DNA of 64,000 nt from Bacteroides sp. (GCA_019416685.1 DXWV01000102.1:106398-170397); one strand, 5' to 3'. Shown: positions 15,609-24,707, counted from the first letter of the stretch. Numbers and translations are program-made. Notes: generated from the letters alone by a model not told the origin.

Positions 15609-16229
15609 TTAGAAGTTAATTGATAGAATACGGTTGGTTTCCTCTATCGGATTTTCTGCCCGCAAGATGGTACCGGAAAGGGCGATAGCATTTACTCCGG
15701 TTTTCATAATGTCGGGGATATCTTCGAAAGTAATTCCTCCGATGGCAACTACCGGCAGCGTGATATCTTCTTTTTCCATCAGTGAAAGAATGGATGTGTA
15801 TCCTTCCAGCCCTAACACGGGACTCAGATTTTTTTTAGTTGTAGTAAAGCGGAAGGGGCCTATCCCTACATAATCAACTCCTGCCTCATATAGCATTTTC
15901 ACATCTTCAAAGGTATTAGCTGTTCCTCCGATGATGAATTGCTCTCCCATTCGTTGACGGGCTTCTGCTGCCGGCATATCCATTTTACCCAGATGTACTC
16001 CGTCTACTTCTAACTTAATTGCCAGTTCTACATGGTCATCCAATATTAGGATGGACTCGTATTCCCGGCACATTTGTTGCAATTGCAGGGCAACGGCTTC
16101 TACCTCTTCAAGCGGGGCCTCTTTCATTCGTAGTTGTATCCATTTGCATCCGCCTTCGAGTGCCATACGTGCCGAGTCCAGATACGAATACTTTTCTGTC
16201 TGGTGGGTAATAAATTGTAGATTGATCAT
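15609..16229 (-). CDS. thiE: Thiamine phosphate synthase ThiE
   Basis: 206 aa TIM barrel. WIQLRMKE matches the QLR(x)K phosphate/substrate element, LILDDHVELA and VDGVHLGKMDMP match the Mg2+ and pyrimidine-binding loops, IGGTANTF corresponds to the GxSxH region, VGIGPFRFTTTKKN to the GP(I/V)F loop with TxTK, and VAIGGITFEDI to the last phosphate loop. It lies 3 nt after thiS. This copy is the canonical one of the two ThiE-like genes in the operon. Confidence 0.92.
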   Translation of the reverse strand: MINLQFITHQTEKYSYLDSARMALEGGCKWIQLRMKEAPLEEVEAVALQLQQMCREYESILILDDHVELAIKLEVDGVHLGKMDMPAAEARQRMGEQFIIGGTANTFEDVKMLYEAGVDYVGIGPFRFTTTKKNLSPVLGLEGYTSILSLMEKEDITLPVVAIGGITFEDIPDIMKTGVNAIALSGTILRAENPIEETNRILSINF

Positions 16230-16232
16230 TTT

Positions 16233-16433
16233 TTATCCTCCGCAAGCTGCTTTAATAATAACCAGATTGTCACTCTCATGCAGTACAAATTTATCCCACT
16301 CTGTGCGTGGAATCATTTTATTGTTTACCGCGATGGCAATGCCTTGCGAAGAAAGTTCCAACTGTTCGGTCAGTTGGGTGATGGTAGAAGCATCTGTGAT
16401 TTTTACTTCTTTGTTGTTAACTTGTACTTTCAT
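16233..16433 (-). CDS. thiS: Sulfur carrier protein ThiS
   Basis: 66 aa beta-grasp protein ending in A-C-G-G, the C-terminal Gly-Gly that is adenylated by ThiF and converted to the thiocarboxylate. LSSQGIAIAVNNKMIPRTEW is the usual ThiS core. It is the first gene of the operon, directly behind the TPP riboswitch. Confidence 0.93.
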   Translation of the reverse strand: MKVQVNNKEVKITDASTITQLTEQLELSSQGIAIAVNNKMIPRTEWDKFVLHESDNLVIIKAACGG

Positions 16434-16504
16434 TGTTACAGAATTAAAATTATAATGAAAGTAAATACAAAGAGAGTGCTAATGGTGGAGGCGATAAAAG
16501 TAAC

Positions 16505-16577
16505 ACAATCCCTACGTCAGTACTAACTGCATCAGGTTCCAGGGTATAATCTCAGCCCCTATAGGGCACCCCTTTGT
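16505..16577 (-). promoter_or_regulatory. TPP (THI element) riboswitch
   Basis: Read on the minus strand it contains AGGGGTGCCC, GGGCTGAGATTATACCC, GAACCTGATGCAGTTAGTACTG and CGTAGGGA in the order and spacing of the thi box, with the CTGAGA core and an ACAA/TTGT closing stem. It sits 72 nt upstream of thiS. Binding of thiamine pyrophosphate should switch off the operon. The upstream CCCCTGT can pair with ACAAAGGGG of the aptamer's 5' strand, so an alternative fold is visible. A weak -7 box TTACTTTG is seen at about 16588-16595. Confidence 0.95.
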
Positions 16578-16702
16578 TTTTACAGGGGCAAAGTAAATGA
16601 AAAAGATGCAGAAAAACGGCAAAACGGAGGATTATTTTTAAAAAGGTTCATTCGGCAAATGCGTGGTTTGTTAATATTGTTAATGCTGTTTTTAACGCTT
16701 TG

Positions 16703-16790
16703 GATATACCATCCTATATTGTACACTTTGGTATATCAAAAGTGTACAATATAGGATGGCAAAAGTGTACAATTAACATTCGGATAAGTG
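16703..16790. repeat. 21-bp perfect palindrome plus iterated AAGTGTACA words
   Basis: CCATCCTATATTGTACACTTT (16709-16729) is the exact inverse of 16739-16759. GATATACC (16703-16710) and GGTATATC (16730-16737) can form an alternative stem using the same bases. AAAAGTGTACAA at about 16761 and AAGTGTACAC at about 16785 add further copies in the same orientation as the right arm. Confidence 0.75.
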
Positions 16791-16944
16791 TACACTCTTG
16801 TTTGTCTTTATATAATAGGATTATATTTGTTGAAAATCAGTGGGTTATATAAGGACGATTATTCATATCCCATCTCACATCTCTTCTTTCAAAAAACTTG
16901 TAGTTACTTTTTTGATAACTTCGCGTTTGTAGACTGAACCTAAA

Positions 16945-16985
16945 AAAAAGACTGTCACTCAGCAAAGAGTAACAGTCTTTTTTAC
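16945..16985 (-). terminator. Terminator of sod (probably bidirectional)
   Basis: AAAAAGACTGT / ACAGTCTTTTT arms flank ACTC/GAGT with one mismatch, and U-runs on both strands. It lies 17 nt past the sod stop codon. Confidence 0.8.
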
Positions 16986-17001
16986 AATGTTGAGAGGTTT
17001 A

Positions 17002-17583
17002 TTACATTCGTTTGTCAACTACTTCCCAATCGATAATGTCCCAAAGTGCATTTATATGATCTGCACGACGGTTCTGATAATCCAGATAGTAGGAATGTTC
17101 CCACACGTCAAAGCCTAAAATCGGTTTCAGTCCGGCACGTACCGGGTTGCTTCCGTTGGCCTCTTTAGTGATGTGCAGTTTGCCATTTTTGTCTACTGAC
17201 AACCAGGCCCAACCTGAACCGAACAATCCAACTGCAGCTGCATTGAATTCTTTCTTAAAGTTTTCAAAGCTACCAAAGTCACGTTTGATGGCTTCTGCCA
17301 ATTTACCGGAAGGTTCTTTCTTTGAAGGCTTTCCTGCAAATTGTAAAAAGTAGAGTGTATGATTCAGTACCTGTCCGGCATTATTGAAAATGGCACCATC
17401 CGGCGCTTTTGCTACGATCTCTTCTACGGTCTTGCCTTCGAACTCGGTTCCCGGAACAAGGCTATTGAGATTATTTACGTAGGTTTGCAGATGTTTACCA
17501 TAATGAAAATCTATAGTTTGCTGACTGATTACAGGTTCCAGCGCATTATTAGCGTACGGAAGTTTAGGCATCTCGTAAGTCAT
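17002..17583 (-). CDS. sodB: Superoxide dismutase (Fe/Mn type)
   Basis: 193 aa from the internal ATG (MTYEMPKLPY), preferred over an ATG 36 nt upstream because the family starts at this point. The metal ligands are visible: His in FHYGKHLQTYV, His in QVLNHTLYF, and D and H in ILGFDVWEHSYYLDY. GSGWAWLSV is the standard active-site strand. The cytoplasmic enzyme disproportionates superoxide; Bacteroides use a cambialistic Fe/Mn form. It is monocistronic with its own terminator. Confidence 0.93.
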   Translation of the reverse strand: MTYEMPKLPYANNALEPVISQQTIDFHYGKHLQTYVNNLNSLVPGTEFEGKTVEEIVAKAPDGAIFNNAGQVLNHTLYFLQFAGKPSKKEPSGKLAEAIKRDFGSFENFKKEFNAAAVGLFGSGWAWLSVDKNGKLHITKEANGSNPVRAGLKPILGFDVWEHSYYLDYQNRRADHINALWDIIDWEVVDKRM

Positions 17584-17703
17584 GGTTATAAATATTAAAG
17601 ACATTAATAATGTATTCATAATGTTTGGTTATTAACTATACACTATTAACATACGAAAACCCATAAATGTTTATAGAGACAATCAAAAATCTATCTATTT
17701 GTT

Positions 17704-19416
17704 CTATTTAATTATTATTTGTTCCGTTATCTCCGGATTTCCCTTTGCTGTTTTCCGTATCCATCGTCCGGCCTGATCGTATTCATAATACATGTTGCTA
17801 TCTATCTGGTTCCCAAATTCATCATACGCGAAATACTGTGAGCAGACTCTTTTTTCGTTGTTTACCAGTATTTGTGTAGAAATGATTTTTGCCAGATAAC
17901 CGTATTTATCATATTCATATACATCTGTCTGTGAACTGATTTGTGTCGGTAGCGGATTTTTAGGGAGCGGCAATACATATTGTGACCTTATTTCATTTCC
18001 TTTGCTGTCATATTGATGCATTGTGGACGAAAGCATGACATCTTTATTGTACTCCTTTTCTTCTATTAGTTTTCCCTGACGATTGTAGCTGCTCAATACC
18101 AGTCTGCCATCGGTATATTTCAGTGAATCACTCTGAATTGTTCCATCGGCATCAAATGTTCTTGTCCTCTTATATATTTCTTTTTTTGTTTTGGTATTTA
18201 TCTGTATTTCCTGTGTACATCTATCCTGTGCATCGTAAAAGAAAGAGGTATGGAATTGCAGGTTACCGGTAGTAATGTCTATACCCGCCGGCTTTCCGTT
18301 TTCCAGATAAGTATATACCTCTGTGGTATTTTTATTATTTTGCTTCTCTTCTGTTTTCGTCAGTATTCCTTTTTTATAATATTTGACCGTAGCAGGAGTA
18401 ATCCATATCACCGAATCTTCGAACTGCTTGCACAAGTCCTGTGCTTTGTCGCGAAACTCCCTGTATTTATGTGTAGTCAGAAAATCTCGAACTAATCTCA
18501 GTTTACTGTTGCTATTCACTTCCGGTTTCATTAGTTCATAGTCCACACTGTCTTTTATGTATTCCAGTGCAGAGATATATTTGCGCTGGCCTTCTTCCAG
18601 ATAAGATGCGTTCTCATAATCACTGATGCATTGTTTCTTAGATACCGGTGCTCCCGCTTGTTGTATCATGGAAAAGAGATAATCATCATATAAATCACGT
18701 ACCTCCGGAGTGTATTTACGGCCGGACATTCCGTTGAAATAACGGTTCAAAGTTATATTATCGAAAAAGTTCTTGAAATTGGTATGAGTGGGTGTCCGTT
18801 TCACATTGTCATATAAGAGTTGGTTATATTCGTTCATGAGTTTTACCAGATATTTGCCTTCCGGAAATTCATTAAAGTAATTCTCATATTTGCCGGCGTT
18901 ATTTTTCTCTTCACAATCTTTCATTAATGCATCTTCTCTCGTTAGGTAGAAGAGATTCATCTGTGCCTGTGAAATGGGGTATTTACTGCTTTTAGCTCCT
19001 TCTATTAATTGTTTACTTAATGTCAGTTTGTCTTGTGTTGTATTCAAGACTTCGGTTATCACTTTGTTGGTACGTTCCCGCAAAGGAGCAAAATTTATTT
19101 CGTTCTCGTTGCAGATAGCGGGCAGACTCCCTTTGACGGCTTTAGCGTAGGTAGGGTAGTAGTCGGCAGCACTTTTATTGTCCGGTTGGGTCCACAGGCG
19201 GCTCATGATGTCCATTAGTTCTATTTCGGCTGCAAATGCCTGGATTGTTTTCTCATCCAACTTCTCGCGGCCTTTTTGAAATTTCTCGGTTTCATTTTCA
19301 CTTAGGAGTTTTAGGAGTTTCCCCACACGGTCTTGTTTCTGTGCCATGACTTGTAAGGCCCCTGTTGTCATACTTATGAGAAGAATGGCAACTAAAGAGA
19401 TACTCTTTTTTATCAT
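17704..19416 (-). CDS. Secreted protein with YD/toxin_28-like C-terminal repeats
   Basis: 570 aa. The signal peptide MIKKSISLVAILLISMTTGALQVMAQ predicts export. The N-terminal 300 residues are helical and charged, without a recognised domain. From about 330 the chain consists of repeating short beta units built around Y-x-x-x-G/D (VYTYLENGKPAG, FYDAQDRCTQE, KYTDGRLVLSSYNRQGKLIEEKEYN, QYDSKGNE, YEYDKYGYLAK, AYDEFGNQ, YEYDQAGRW), like RHS/YD or MORN-type repeats. There is no TM anchor. The role is unknown; a cell-surface or periplasmic binding protein is plausible. Confidence 0.65.
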   Translation of the reverse strand: MIKKSISLVAILLISMTTGALQVMAQKQDRVGKLLKLLSENETEKFQKGREKLDEKTIQAFAAEIELMDIMSRLWTQPDNKSAADYYPTYAKAVKGSLPAICNENEINFAPLRERTNKVITEVLNTTQDKLTLSKQLIEGAKSSKYPISQAQMNLFYLTREDALMKDCEEKNNAGKYENYFNEFPEGKYLVKLMNEYNQLLYDNVKRTPTHTNFKNFFDNITLNRYFNGMSGRKYTPEVRDLYDDYLFSMIQQAGAPVSKKQCISDYENASYLEEGQRKYISALEYIKDSVDYELMKPEVNSNSKLRLVRDFLTTHKYREFRDKAQDLCKQFEDSVIWITPATVKYYKKGILTKTEEKQNNKNTTEVYTYLENGKPAGIDITTGNLQFHTSFFYDAQDRCTQEIQINTKTKKEIYKRTRTFDADGTIQSDSLKYTDGRLVLSSYNRQGKLIEEKEYNKDVMLSSTMHQYDSKGNEIRSQYVLPLPKNPLPTQISSQTDVYEYDKYGYLAKIISTQILVNNEKRVCSQYFAYDEFGNQIDSNMYYEYDQAGRWIRKTAKGNPEITEQIIIK

Positions 19417-19495
19417 ACCTGTTTTATTTGATGTTAAGTCACAAAAGTATATAAAATTACATATATTGTCAAATGAATGTTATAATTTTGCCGCT

Positions 19496-21865
19496 ATGGA
19501 AAGAAACTATATCGAAGAATTGAACGAAAGCCAGCGTGCTGCGGTACTTTATAATGACGGACCATCACTTGTTATAGCCGGTGCTGGTTCCGGAAAAACC
19601 CGTGTGCTAACTTATAAAATAGCTTATTTACTTGAAAACGATTATAATCCCTGGAATATCCTTGCACTCACTTTTACTAACAAAGCGGCCCGGGAAATGA
19701 AAGAACGCATTGCTCGTCAGGTAGGTGAACAGCGCGCCCGTTATCTTTGGATGGGTACATTTCATTCTGTCTTTTCACGTATTCTCCGTGCTGAAGCACA
19801 GTCCATAGGGTTTACTTCGCAATTTACCATTTATGACTCGGCCGATAGCAAGAGTCTTTTGCGTTCTATCATTAAAGAAATGGGATTGGATGATAAGACC
19901 TATAAGCCCGGTGTGGTACAGGGACGCATTTCCAAAGCTAAAAACCATCTCGTGTTGCCTTCCGATTATGCTACAAACAAAGAGGCATACACTGAAGATC
20001 AGGCAGCTAAGATGCCTGCCATTCGTGATATATATCGTCGCTATTGGGAGCGTTGCCGCCAGGCGGGAGCTATGGATTTTGATGATTTACTGGTATATAC
20101 TTATATTCTCTTTCGTGATTTTCCTGAGGTGCGTGCGCGTTATAGTGGGCAGTTTCGCTATGTGCTGGTAGATGAGTATCAGGATACTAACTATGCACAA
20201 CACAGTATTGTACTCCAATTGACAAAGGAGAATCAGCGGGTTTGTGTGGTTGGAGATGATGCTCAAAGTATATACTCTTTCCGGGGAGCGGATATTGATA
20301 ACATTCTCTATTTCACCAAGATTTATCCTAATACGAAAGTTTTTAAGCTGGAGCAAAATTATCGTTCTACGCAAACCATTGTTTGTGCGGCCAACAGTCT
20401 GATTGCAAAGAATGAGCGGCAGATACCCAAAGAGGTCTTTTCCGAAAAGGAGAAAGGAGAGGCCATTGGGGTATTTCAGGCTTATAGCGATGTAGAGGAA
20501 GGAGATATTGTAGCCAATAAAATAGCGGAATTACGGCGTGAACACGCTTATGGATATTCTGAATTTGCTATTCTGTATCGTACAAATGCGCAGAGCCGTG
20601 TTTTTGAAGAAGCACTACGGAAACGCAGTATGCCTTATAAAATCTATGGCGGACTTTCATTCTACCAACGTAAAGAAATTAAGGATGTAACTGCTTACTT
20701 CCGGTTGGTGGTGAATCCGAGTGATGAAGAAGCATTCAAACGTATTATTAATTATCCTGCCCGTGGTATTGGTGATACTACGGTGGGGAAGATAATAACC
20801 GCAGCTACTGATAATGGGGTCAGCCTTTGGGCAGTTCTCTGTGAACCGTTGAGTTACGGACTGACAATTAATAAAGGCACGCATACAAAACTGCAAGGTT
20901 TTCGGGAACTGATAGAGGGCTTTATAACCAATCTGCCCGAAAAGAATGCATACGAGATAGGAACGGATATCATTCGTCAGTCCGGTATCATCAATGACGT
21001 TTGCCAGGATACTTCACCGGAAAATTTGAGCCGTAAGGAAAATATAGAAGAGTTGGTAAATGGTATGAATGATTTCTGCGCTTTGCGGCAGGAAGAGGGA
21101 AACCCCAACATTTCTCTGACTGATTTTCTTTCGGAAATAGCCTTGCTTACTGATCAGGATTCTGATAAAGCCGATGACGGAGAAAAAGTAACTTTAATGA
21201 CGGTTCATTCGGCAAAGGGATTAGAGTTCAAAAATGTATTTGTTGTGGGATTGGAGGAGAATCTGTTTCCAAGTGGTATGGTAGGAGATTCTCCACGGGC
21301 ATTGGAAGAAGAACGCCGCTTATTCTATGTAGCTATTACCCGTGCCGAGGAACATTGTTTCATCTCTTTCGCTAAAACCCGTTTTCGTTATGGAAAGATG
21401 GAGTTTGGAAGTCCCAGTCGCTTCTTACGTGATATTGATGTTCATTATTTGCAGTTACCACATGAGGATGGAGTTGGCCGTTCGGTAGATGAAGGTGCCG
21501 GACGTTTTCGTAGGGAGATTGAAGGAGGCTTTGCCCGTTCTGCTTCTCCTTCACGCACTCCTTTCGGTACAAATACTTCAGACCGTGAGCGGCCGAAAGC
21601 ACAGGTTATAGCTCCCACTGTGCCGAGAAATCTGAAAAAGGTTAGTGCGGTAAGCGGTAATAGCACTCCGTCGTCTGCTTCTTCCGCCTCGGTTTCTATA
21701 GCGGGAATACAGGCAGGACAGATGATAGAACACGAGCGTTTTGGCTTGGGAGAGGTAGTAAAGGTAGAAGGAGCAGGAGACAATGCAAAAGCAACGATTC
21801 ACTTTAAAAATGCAGGTGAAAAGCAACTATTACTGCGCTTTGCGCGTTTTAAAATAATAGGATGA
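19496..21865 (+). CDS. pcrA: UvrD/PcrA-family ATP-dependent DNA helicase
   Basis: 789 aa from ATG 19496 (MERNYIEELNESQRAAV). The longer frame back to 19346 overlaps the neighbouring gene's start. Motifs are AGAGSGKTRVLTYKI (I), ALTFTNKAAREMKERI (Ia), DFDDLL, VLVDEYQDTNYAQ (II, with DEYQD), VVGDDAQSIYSFRGA (III), KLEQNYRST (IV), TVHSAKGLEFKNVFVVGLEENLFPS (V) and EEERRLFYVAITRAEE (VI). The C-terminus carries a Ser-rich linker and a Tudor-like domain (GMIEHERFGLGEVV-type). A 3'-5' helicase for repair and replication-fork upkeep. Confidence 0.95.
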   Translation: MERNYIEELNESQRAAVLYNDGPSLVIAGAGSGKTRVLTYKIAYLLENDYNPWNILALTFTNKAAREMKERIARQVGEQRARYLWMGTFHSVFSRILRAEAQSIGFTSQFTIYDSADSKSLLRSIIKEMGLDDKTYKPGVVQGRISKAKNHLVLPSDYATNKEAYTEDQAAKMPAIRDIYRRYWERCRQAGAMDFDDLLVYTYILFRDFPEVRARYSGQFRYVLVDEYQDTNYAQHSIVLQLTKENQRVCVVGDDAQSIYSFRGADIDNILYFTKIYPNTKVFKLEQNYRSTQTIVCAANSLIAKNERQIPKEVFSEKEKGEAIGVFQAYSDVEEGDIVANKIAELRREHAYGYSEFAILYRTNAQSRVFEEALRKRSMPYKIYGGLSFYQRKEIKDVTAYFRLVVNPSDEEAFKRIINYPARGIGDTTVGKIITAATDNGVSLWAVLCEPLSYGLTINKGTHTKLQGFRELIEGFITNLPEKNAYEIGTDIIRQSGIINDVCQDTSPENLSRKENIEELVNGMNDFCALRQEEGNPNISLTDFLSEIALLTDQDSDKADDGEKVTLMTVHSAKGLEFKNVFVVGLEENLFPSGMVGDSPRALEEERRLFYVAITRAEEHCFISFAKTRFRYGKMEFGSPSRFLRDIDVHYLQLPHEDGVGRSVDEGAGRFRREIEGGFARSASPSRTPFGTNTSDRERPKAQVIAPTVPRNLKKVSAVSGNSTPSSASSASVSIAGIQAGQMIEHERFGLGEVVKVEGAGDNAKATIHFKNAGEKQLLLRFARFKIIG

Positions 21866-21922
21866 TTACAATAACCGCTTGTCGTATGTTCTGTGCGGGA
21901 AGCACCACAAAAAAAGTGAACT

Positions 21923-22600
21923 ATGAAACGATTAATTGCTTGGATGATTTTACCCGCTTTCCTGTTAAGCGGTTGTGCTACCGGACGAATGTCCGGTAAT
22001 CCTGGAGCCGTTATGGCAGGAGCCTCTATTGGCGGTTCGGTAGGTAGTGCGATAGGTGGTCTTATCGGTGAAAATAATCATGGATGGAGAGGCGGGTATC
22101 GTGGCTCTGCCATTGGTACGATTGTAGGAACGGTTGCCGGTGCGGCTATTGGAAATGCGGTATCTACGCCTCGTCAGAAGGAAGATGAGTATGTAGAGGT
22201 GATTGAAAGAAAGAAGTTTGTACCTCAACAACGTCCGATAGCGGTAACTAATTTGAAGATACGGAACATACGTTTTATTGATGACAATCGTAATCATGTG
22301 ATTGATGCCGGTGAAAATAGTAAGGTTATTTTTGAGATAGTCAATGAAGGGCGTACTCCTGTTTATGATGTCGTACCTGCGGTGGAAGAGGTTACCGGAA
22401 TGAAGCATATATTTATTTCTCCCTCTGTTTTGGTAGAACAGATTGCTCCGGGTGAAGGCATACGTTATACTGCTACGGTATCGGCCGGAGAGAAACTGAA
22501 AGATGGAGAAGTGGTACTGCGTGTAACCGTGGCTGCCGGAGATAATGCGGAGTGTGACTGGCAAGAGTTTTCTTTGCCAACACAGAAGAGAATAAGATGA
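21923..22600 (+). CDS. Glycine-zipper lipoprotein
   Basis: 225 aa. Signal peptide with lipobox LLSGC at residue 19. Residues 30-85 form two glycine-zipper segments (GASIGGSVGSAIGGLIGEN and GSAIGTIVGTVAGAAIGNAV) as in YMGG/SlyB-like lipoproteins. A beta-sandwich-like domain follows (IRNIRFIDDNRNHVIDAGENSKVIFEI...) with a CARDB-like look. Likely an outer-membrane-associated lipoprotein, perhaps envelope stability. It starts 57 nt after pcrA and may be co-transcribed with it. Confidence 0.75.
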   Translation: MKRLIAWMILPAFLLSGCATGRMSGNPGAVMAGASIGGSVGSAIGGLIGENNHGWRGGYRGSAIGTIVGTVAGAAIGNAVSTPRQKEDEYVEVIERKKFVPQQRPIAVTNLKIRNIRFIDDNRNHVIDAGENSKVIFEIVNEGRTPVYDVVPAVEEVTGMKHIFISPSVLVEQIAPGEGIRYTATVSAGEKLKDGEVVLRVTVAAGDNAECDWQEFSLPTQKRIR

Positions 22601-22627
22601 TATCGGGAAGTAGATTCTTTTACTTAT

Positions 22628-22712
22628 AAAAGTACGTATTTAAGTATGACTTAATATGCATTTTAAGTCACACTTAAAATGCATAGTTTATACTAATAAA
22701 GTACGTACTTTT
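22628..22712. repeat. Nested palindrome after the lipoprotein gene
   Basis: The outer arms AAAAGTACGTA/TACGTACTTTT (22628-22638, 22702-22712) enclose the inner perfect hairpin ATGCATTTTAAGT-CAC-ACTTAAAATGCAT (22656-22684). The ends have A- and T-runs, so it may act as a bidirectional terminator between converging genes. Confidence 0.7.
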
Positions 22713-22716
22713 AATT

Positions 22717-22817
22717 AATAATGTGCCAATGTGTTAATTTGCCAATATGCCAATGCCTTTCGGCAACACGGCGCAGCCAATTAGCACATTGGCATATTAA
22801 CACATTGGCACATTATT
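22717..22817. repeat. Inverted repeat of 22 bp with CCAAT/ATTGG-type internal copies
   Basis: AATAATGTGCCAATGTGTTAAT (22717-22738) is a perfect inverse of 22796-22817. The words GCCAAT and ATTGGC recur several times between the arms. This resembles short dispersed Bacteroides intergenic repeats. It ends 3 bases before the stop of the oxidoreductase gene. Confidence 0.7.
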
Positions 22818-22819
22818 CA

Positions 22820-23368
22820 TCACCAGCTATTGCCGGCATTTCCTGTTCCTATCAGAGCTTCTACTGTTTGCCTGTATAGATTTGCTCCTTCCGCTATGTT
22901 TTTGGCAGCATCATTTGTACCCATGCCATATGCAATAATAGGGGTTTTCCATACCATTCCGGCGTGAATAGCTCCCACCTGATAAGGTCTTAATAACTCG
23001 TCTACTGTAAAACGATTTCTTCCTCCACTGCGATATGCGTTGAATTCTGAGCCTGTGGTAGTTACTACCACGAGTGGTTTACCCGCCACAGCCGGTGTTT
23101 TGGCCAAATAGGTGAATACTTCATCTTGCCACTTCTTTAGTAGTGAGGGGGCAGACATCCAGTAGAACGGGAACTGATAGATAATAGCGGCTGCATGTGA
23201 AATAATCTTGCTCCATTCATCTACATTAAAAGTTTGTAACTCATACAGATTGTAAACTGCTACTTCTTCAATATCCTTTACGGCATCCACTAATGCCTTG
23301 TTTGCCTGTGACTCTTTCATGTTGGGATGCGCCAGGAGAATCACTACTTTCTTTAAATCTCTGTCCAT
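22820..23368 (-). CDS. NAD(P)H oxidoreductase, flavodoxin-like (KefF/MdaB family)
   Basis: 182 aa. VVILLAHPNMKESQANKALVDAV is the FMN-phosphate loop; IIYQFPFYWMSAPSLLKKWQDEVFTY is the family's flavin-binding segment, and VVTTTGSEFNAYRSGGRNRFTVDELLRP the third. These are typical of small NAD(P)H-quinone reductases such as KefF/YabF/YwrO. Cytoplasmic, single gene. The exact electron acceptor is not visible. Confidence 0.85.
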   Translation of the reverse strand: MDRDLKKVVILLAHPNMKESQANKALVDAVKDIEEVAVYNLYELQTFNVDEWSKIISHAAAIIYQFPFYWMSAPSLLKKWQDEVFTYLAKTPAVAGKPLVVVTTTGSEFNAYRSGGRNRFTVDELLRPYQVGAIHAGMVWKTPIIAYGMGTNDAAKNIAEGANLYRQTVEALIGTGNAGNSW

Positions 23369-23498
23369 AACGTTTTCTTAATTTTTATTGAAGAATCAAA
23401 TCATTTCGTAAAGGTAGAAAATATTAGAAAACATTCCGTATTTTTGCATCATTATTCTATACTTACTATCTACTAACTACTAAATTCTATATTCTGAA

Positions 23499-24638
23499 AT
23501 GATAGACTTTACCCAATTTCCTTCTCCTTGCTACATCATGGAAGAAGAATTGTTGAGAAAGAATTTGAGTCTGATAAAACAGGTTGCAGACAAGGCAGGG
23601 GTGGAAATTATCCTTGCTTTTAAGTCATTTGCCATGTGGCGTTCATTTCCCATATTCCGTGAGTATATCGCACACTCTACGGCAAGTTCCGTTTACGAAG
23701 CCCGTTTGGCGCTCGAAGAGTTTGGCAGCAAAGCACATACGTATTCGCCTGCTTACACCGAACAGGACTTTCCGGAAATTATGCGTTGCAGCAGTCATAT
23801 CACATTTAATTCACTGGCGCAGTTTCAACGGTTCTATCCAATGGTTTTGGCAGAAGGGAGTGGGATCTCCTGCGGTATTCGTATTAATCCCGAATATTCC
23901 GAAGTGGAAACAGAACTTTATAATCCTTGTGCTCCCGGTACCCGTTTTGGCATTACAGCCGATTTGTTGCCCGAAGTTCTTCCGCAGGGTATTGAGGGTT
24001 TTCATTGCCATTGTCATTGCGAGTCGTCGTCTTTTGAACTGGAGCATACTTTACAGCACATTGAAGAGAAATTCTCCCATTGGTTTTCACAGATAAAGTG
24101 GTTGAATCTGGGAGGCGGACATTTGATGACTCGTAAAGGGTACGATACAGAGCACCTCATTCGTTTGCTTCAGGGATTAAAATCCCGTTATCCTCATCTT
24201 CAGATTATTCTTGAACCTGGTTCGGCATTTACTTGGCAAACCGGGGTATTGACTTCTGAGATTGTTGATATAGTGGAGAGCCGTGGCATTAAAACCGCCA
24301 TTCTCAATGTCAGCTTTACCTGCCATATGCCCGATTGTCTTGAAATGCCCTACCAGCCTGCTGTGCGTGGAGCCGAAATGGGAGCCAATGGTACATTTGT
24401 TTATCGTCTTGGGGGGAATTCCTGTCTGAGTGGTGATTATATGGGATTTTGGAGTTTTGATCATGAACTTCGGATGGGTGAACGGATTGTGTTTGAAGAC
24501 ATGATACATTATACAATGGTGAAAACAAATATGTTTAATGGGATTCATCATCCTTCTATTGCTTTGTGGACTGAAGGAGGGACAGCTGAAATATATAAAC
24601 AGTTCTCTTATGAAGATTATCGTGACCGAATGAGTTGA
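23499..24638 (+). CDS. nspC: Carboxynorspermidine/carboxyspermidine decarboxylase
   Basis: 379 aa, PLP-dependent alanine-racemase-fold barrel. ILAFKSFAMWRSFP carries the PLP lysine (about residue 43), LGGGHLMT the phosphate-binding glycines, EPGSAF the conserved Glu-Pro-Gly, and CLSGDYMG the second active-site cysteine/aspartate segment (C-x-x-D) of the other subunit. Length and motifs match NspC, which makes (nor)spermidine. No polyamine partner gene (carboxyspermidine dehydrogenase) is adjacent. Its own transcription unit, reading toward the tRNA. Confidence 0.92.
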   Translation: MIDFTQFPSPCYIMEEELLRKNLSLIKQVADKAGVEIILAFKSFAMWRSFPIFREYIAHSTASSVYEARLALEEFGSKAHTYSPAYTEQDFPEIMRCSSHITFNSLAQFQRFYPMVLAEGSGISCGIRINPEYSEVETELYNPCAPGTRFGITADLLPEVLPQGIEGFHCHCHCESSSFELEHTLQHIEEKFSHWFSQIKWLNLGGGHLMTRKGYDTEHLIRLLQGLKSRYPHLQIILEPGSAFTWQTGVLTSEIVDIVESRGIKTAILNVSFTCHMPDCLEMPYQPAVRGAEMGANGTFVYRLGGNSCLSGDYMGFWSFDHELRMGERIVFEDMIHYTMVKTNMFNGIHHPSIALWTEGGTAEIYKQFSYEDYRDRMS

Positions 24639-24707
24639 TAATCAAACTAATCTTTTTGCGGGTGTAGCAAAGTGACTATTTTTTTACTAAAAAAACAAGC
24701 CGAATGT

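Noticed and set aside
16505..16577. Cobalamin or other riboswitch
   Set aside because: The CTGAGA core, the GAACCTGATGC...AGTACTG and CGTAGGGA segments and the thi genes behind it fix this as a TPP riboswitch.
17704..19416. Rhs toxin
   Set aside because: The repeats are YD-like but there is no RHS core motif, no toxin tip and no immunity gene; only a secreted repeat protein is supported.
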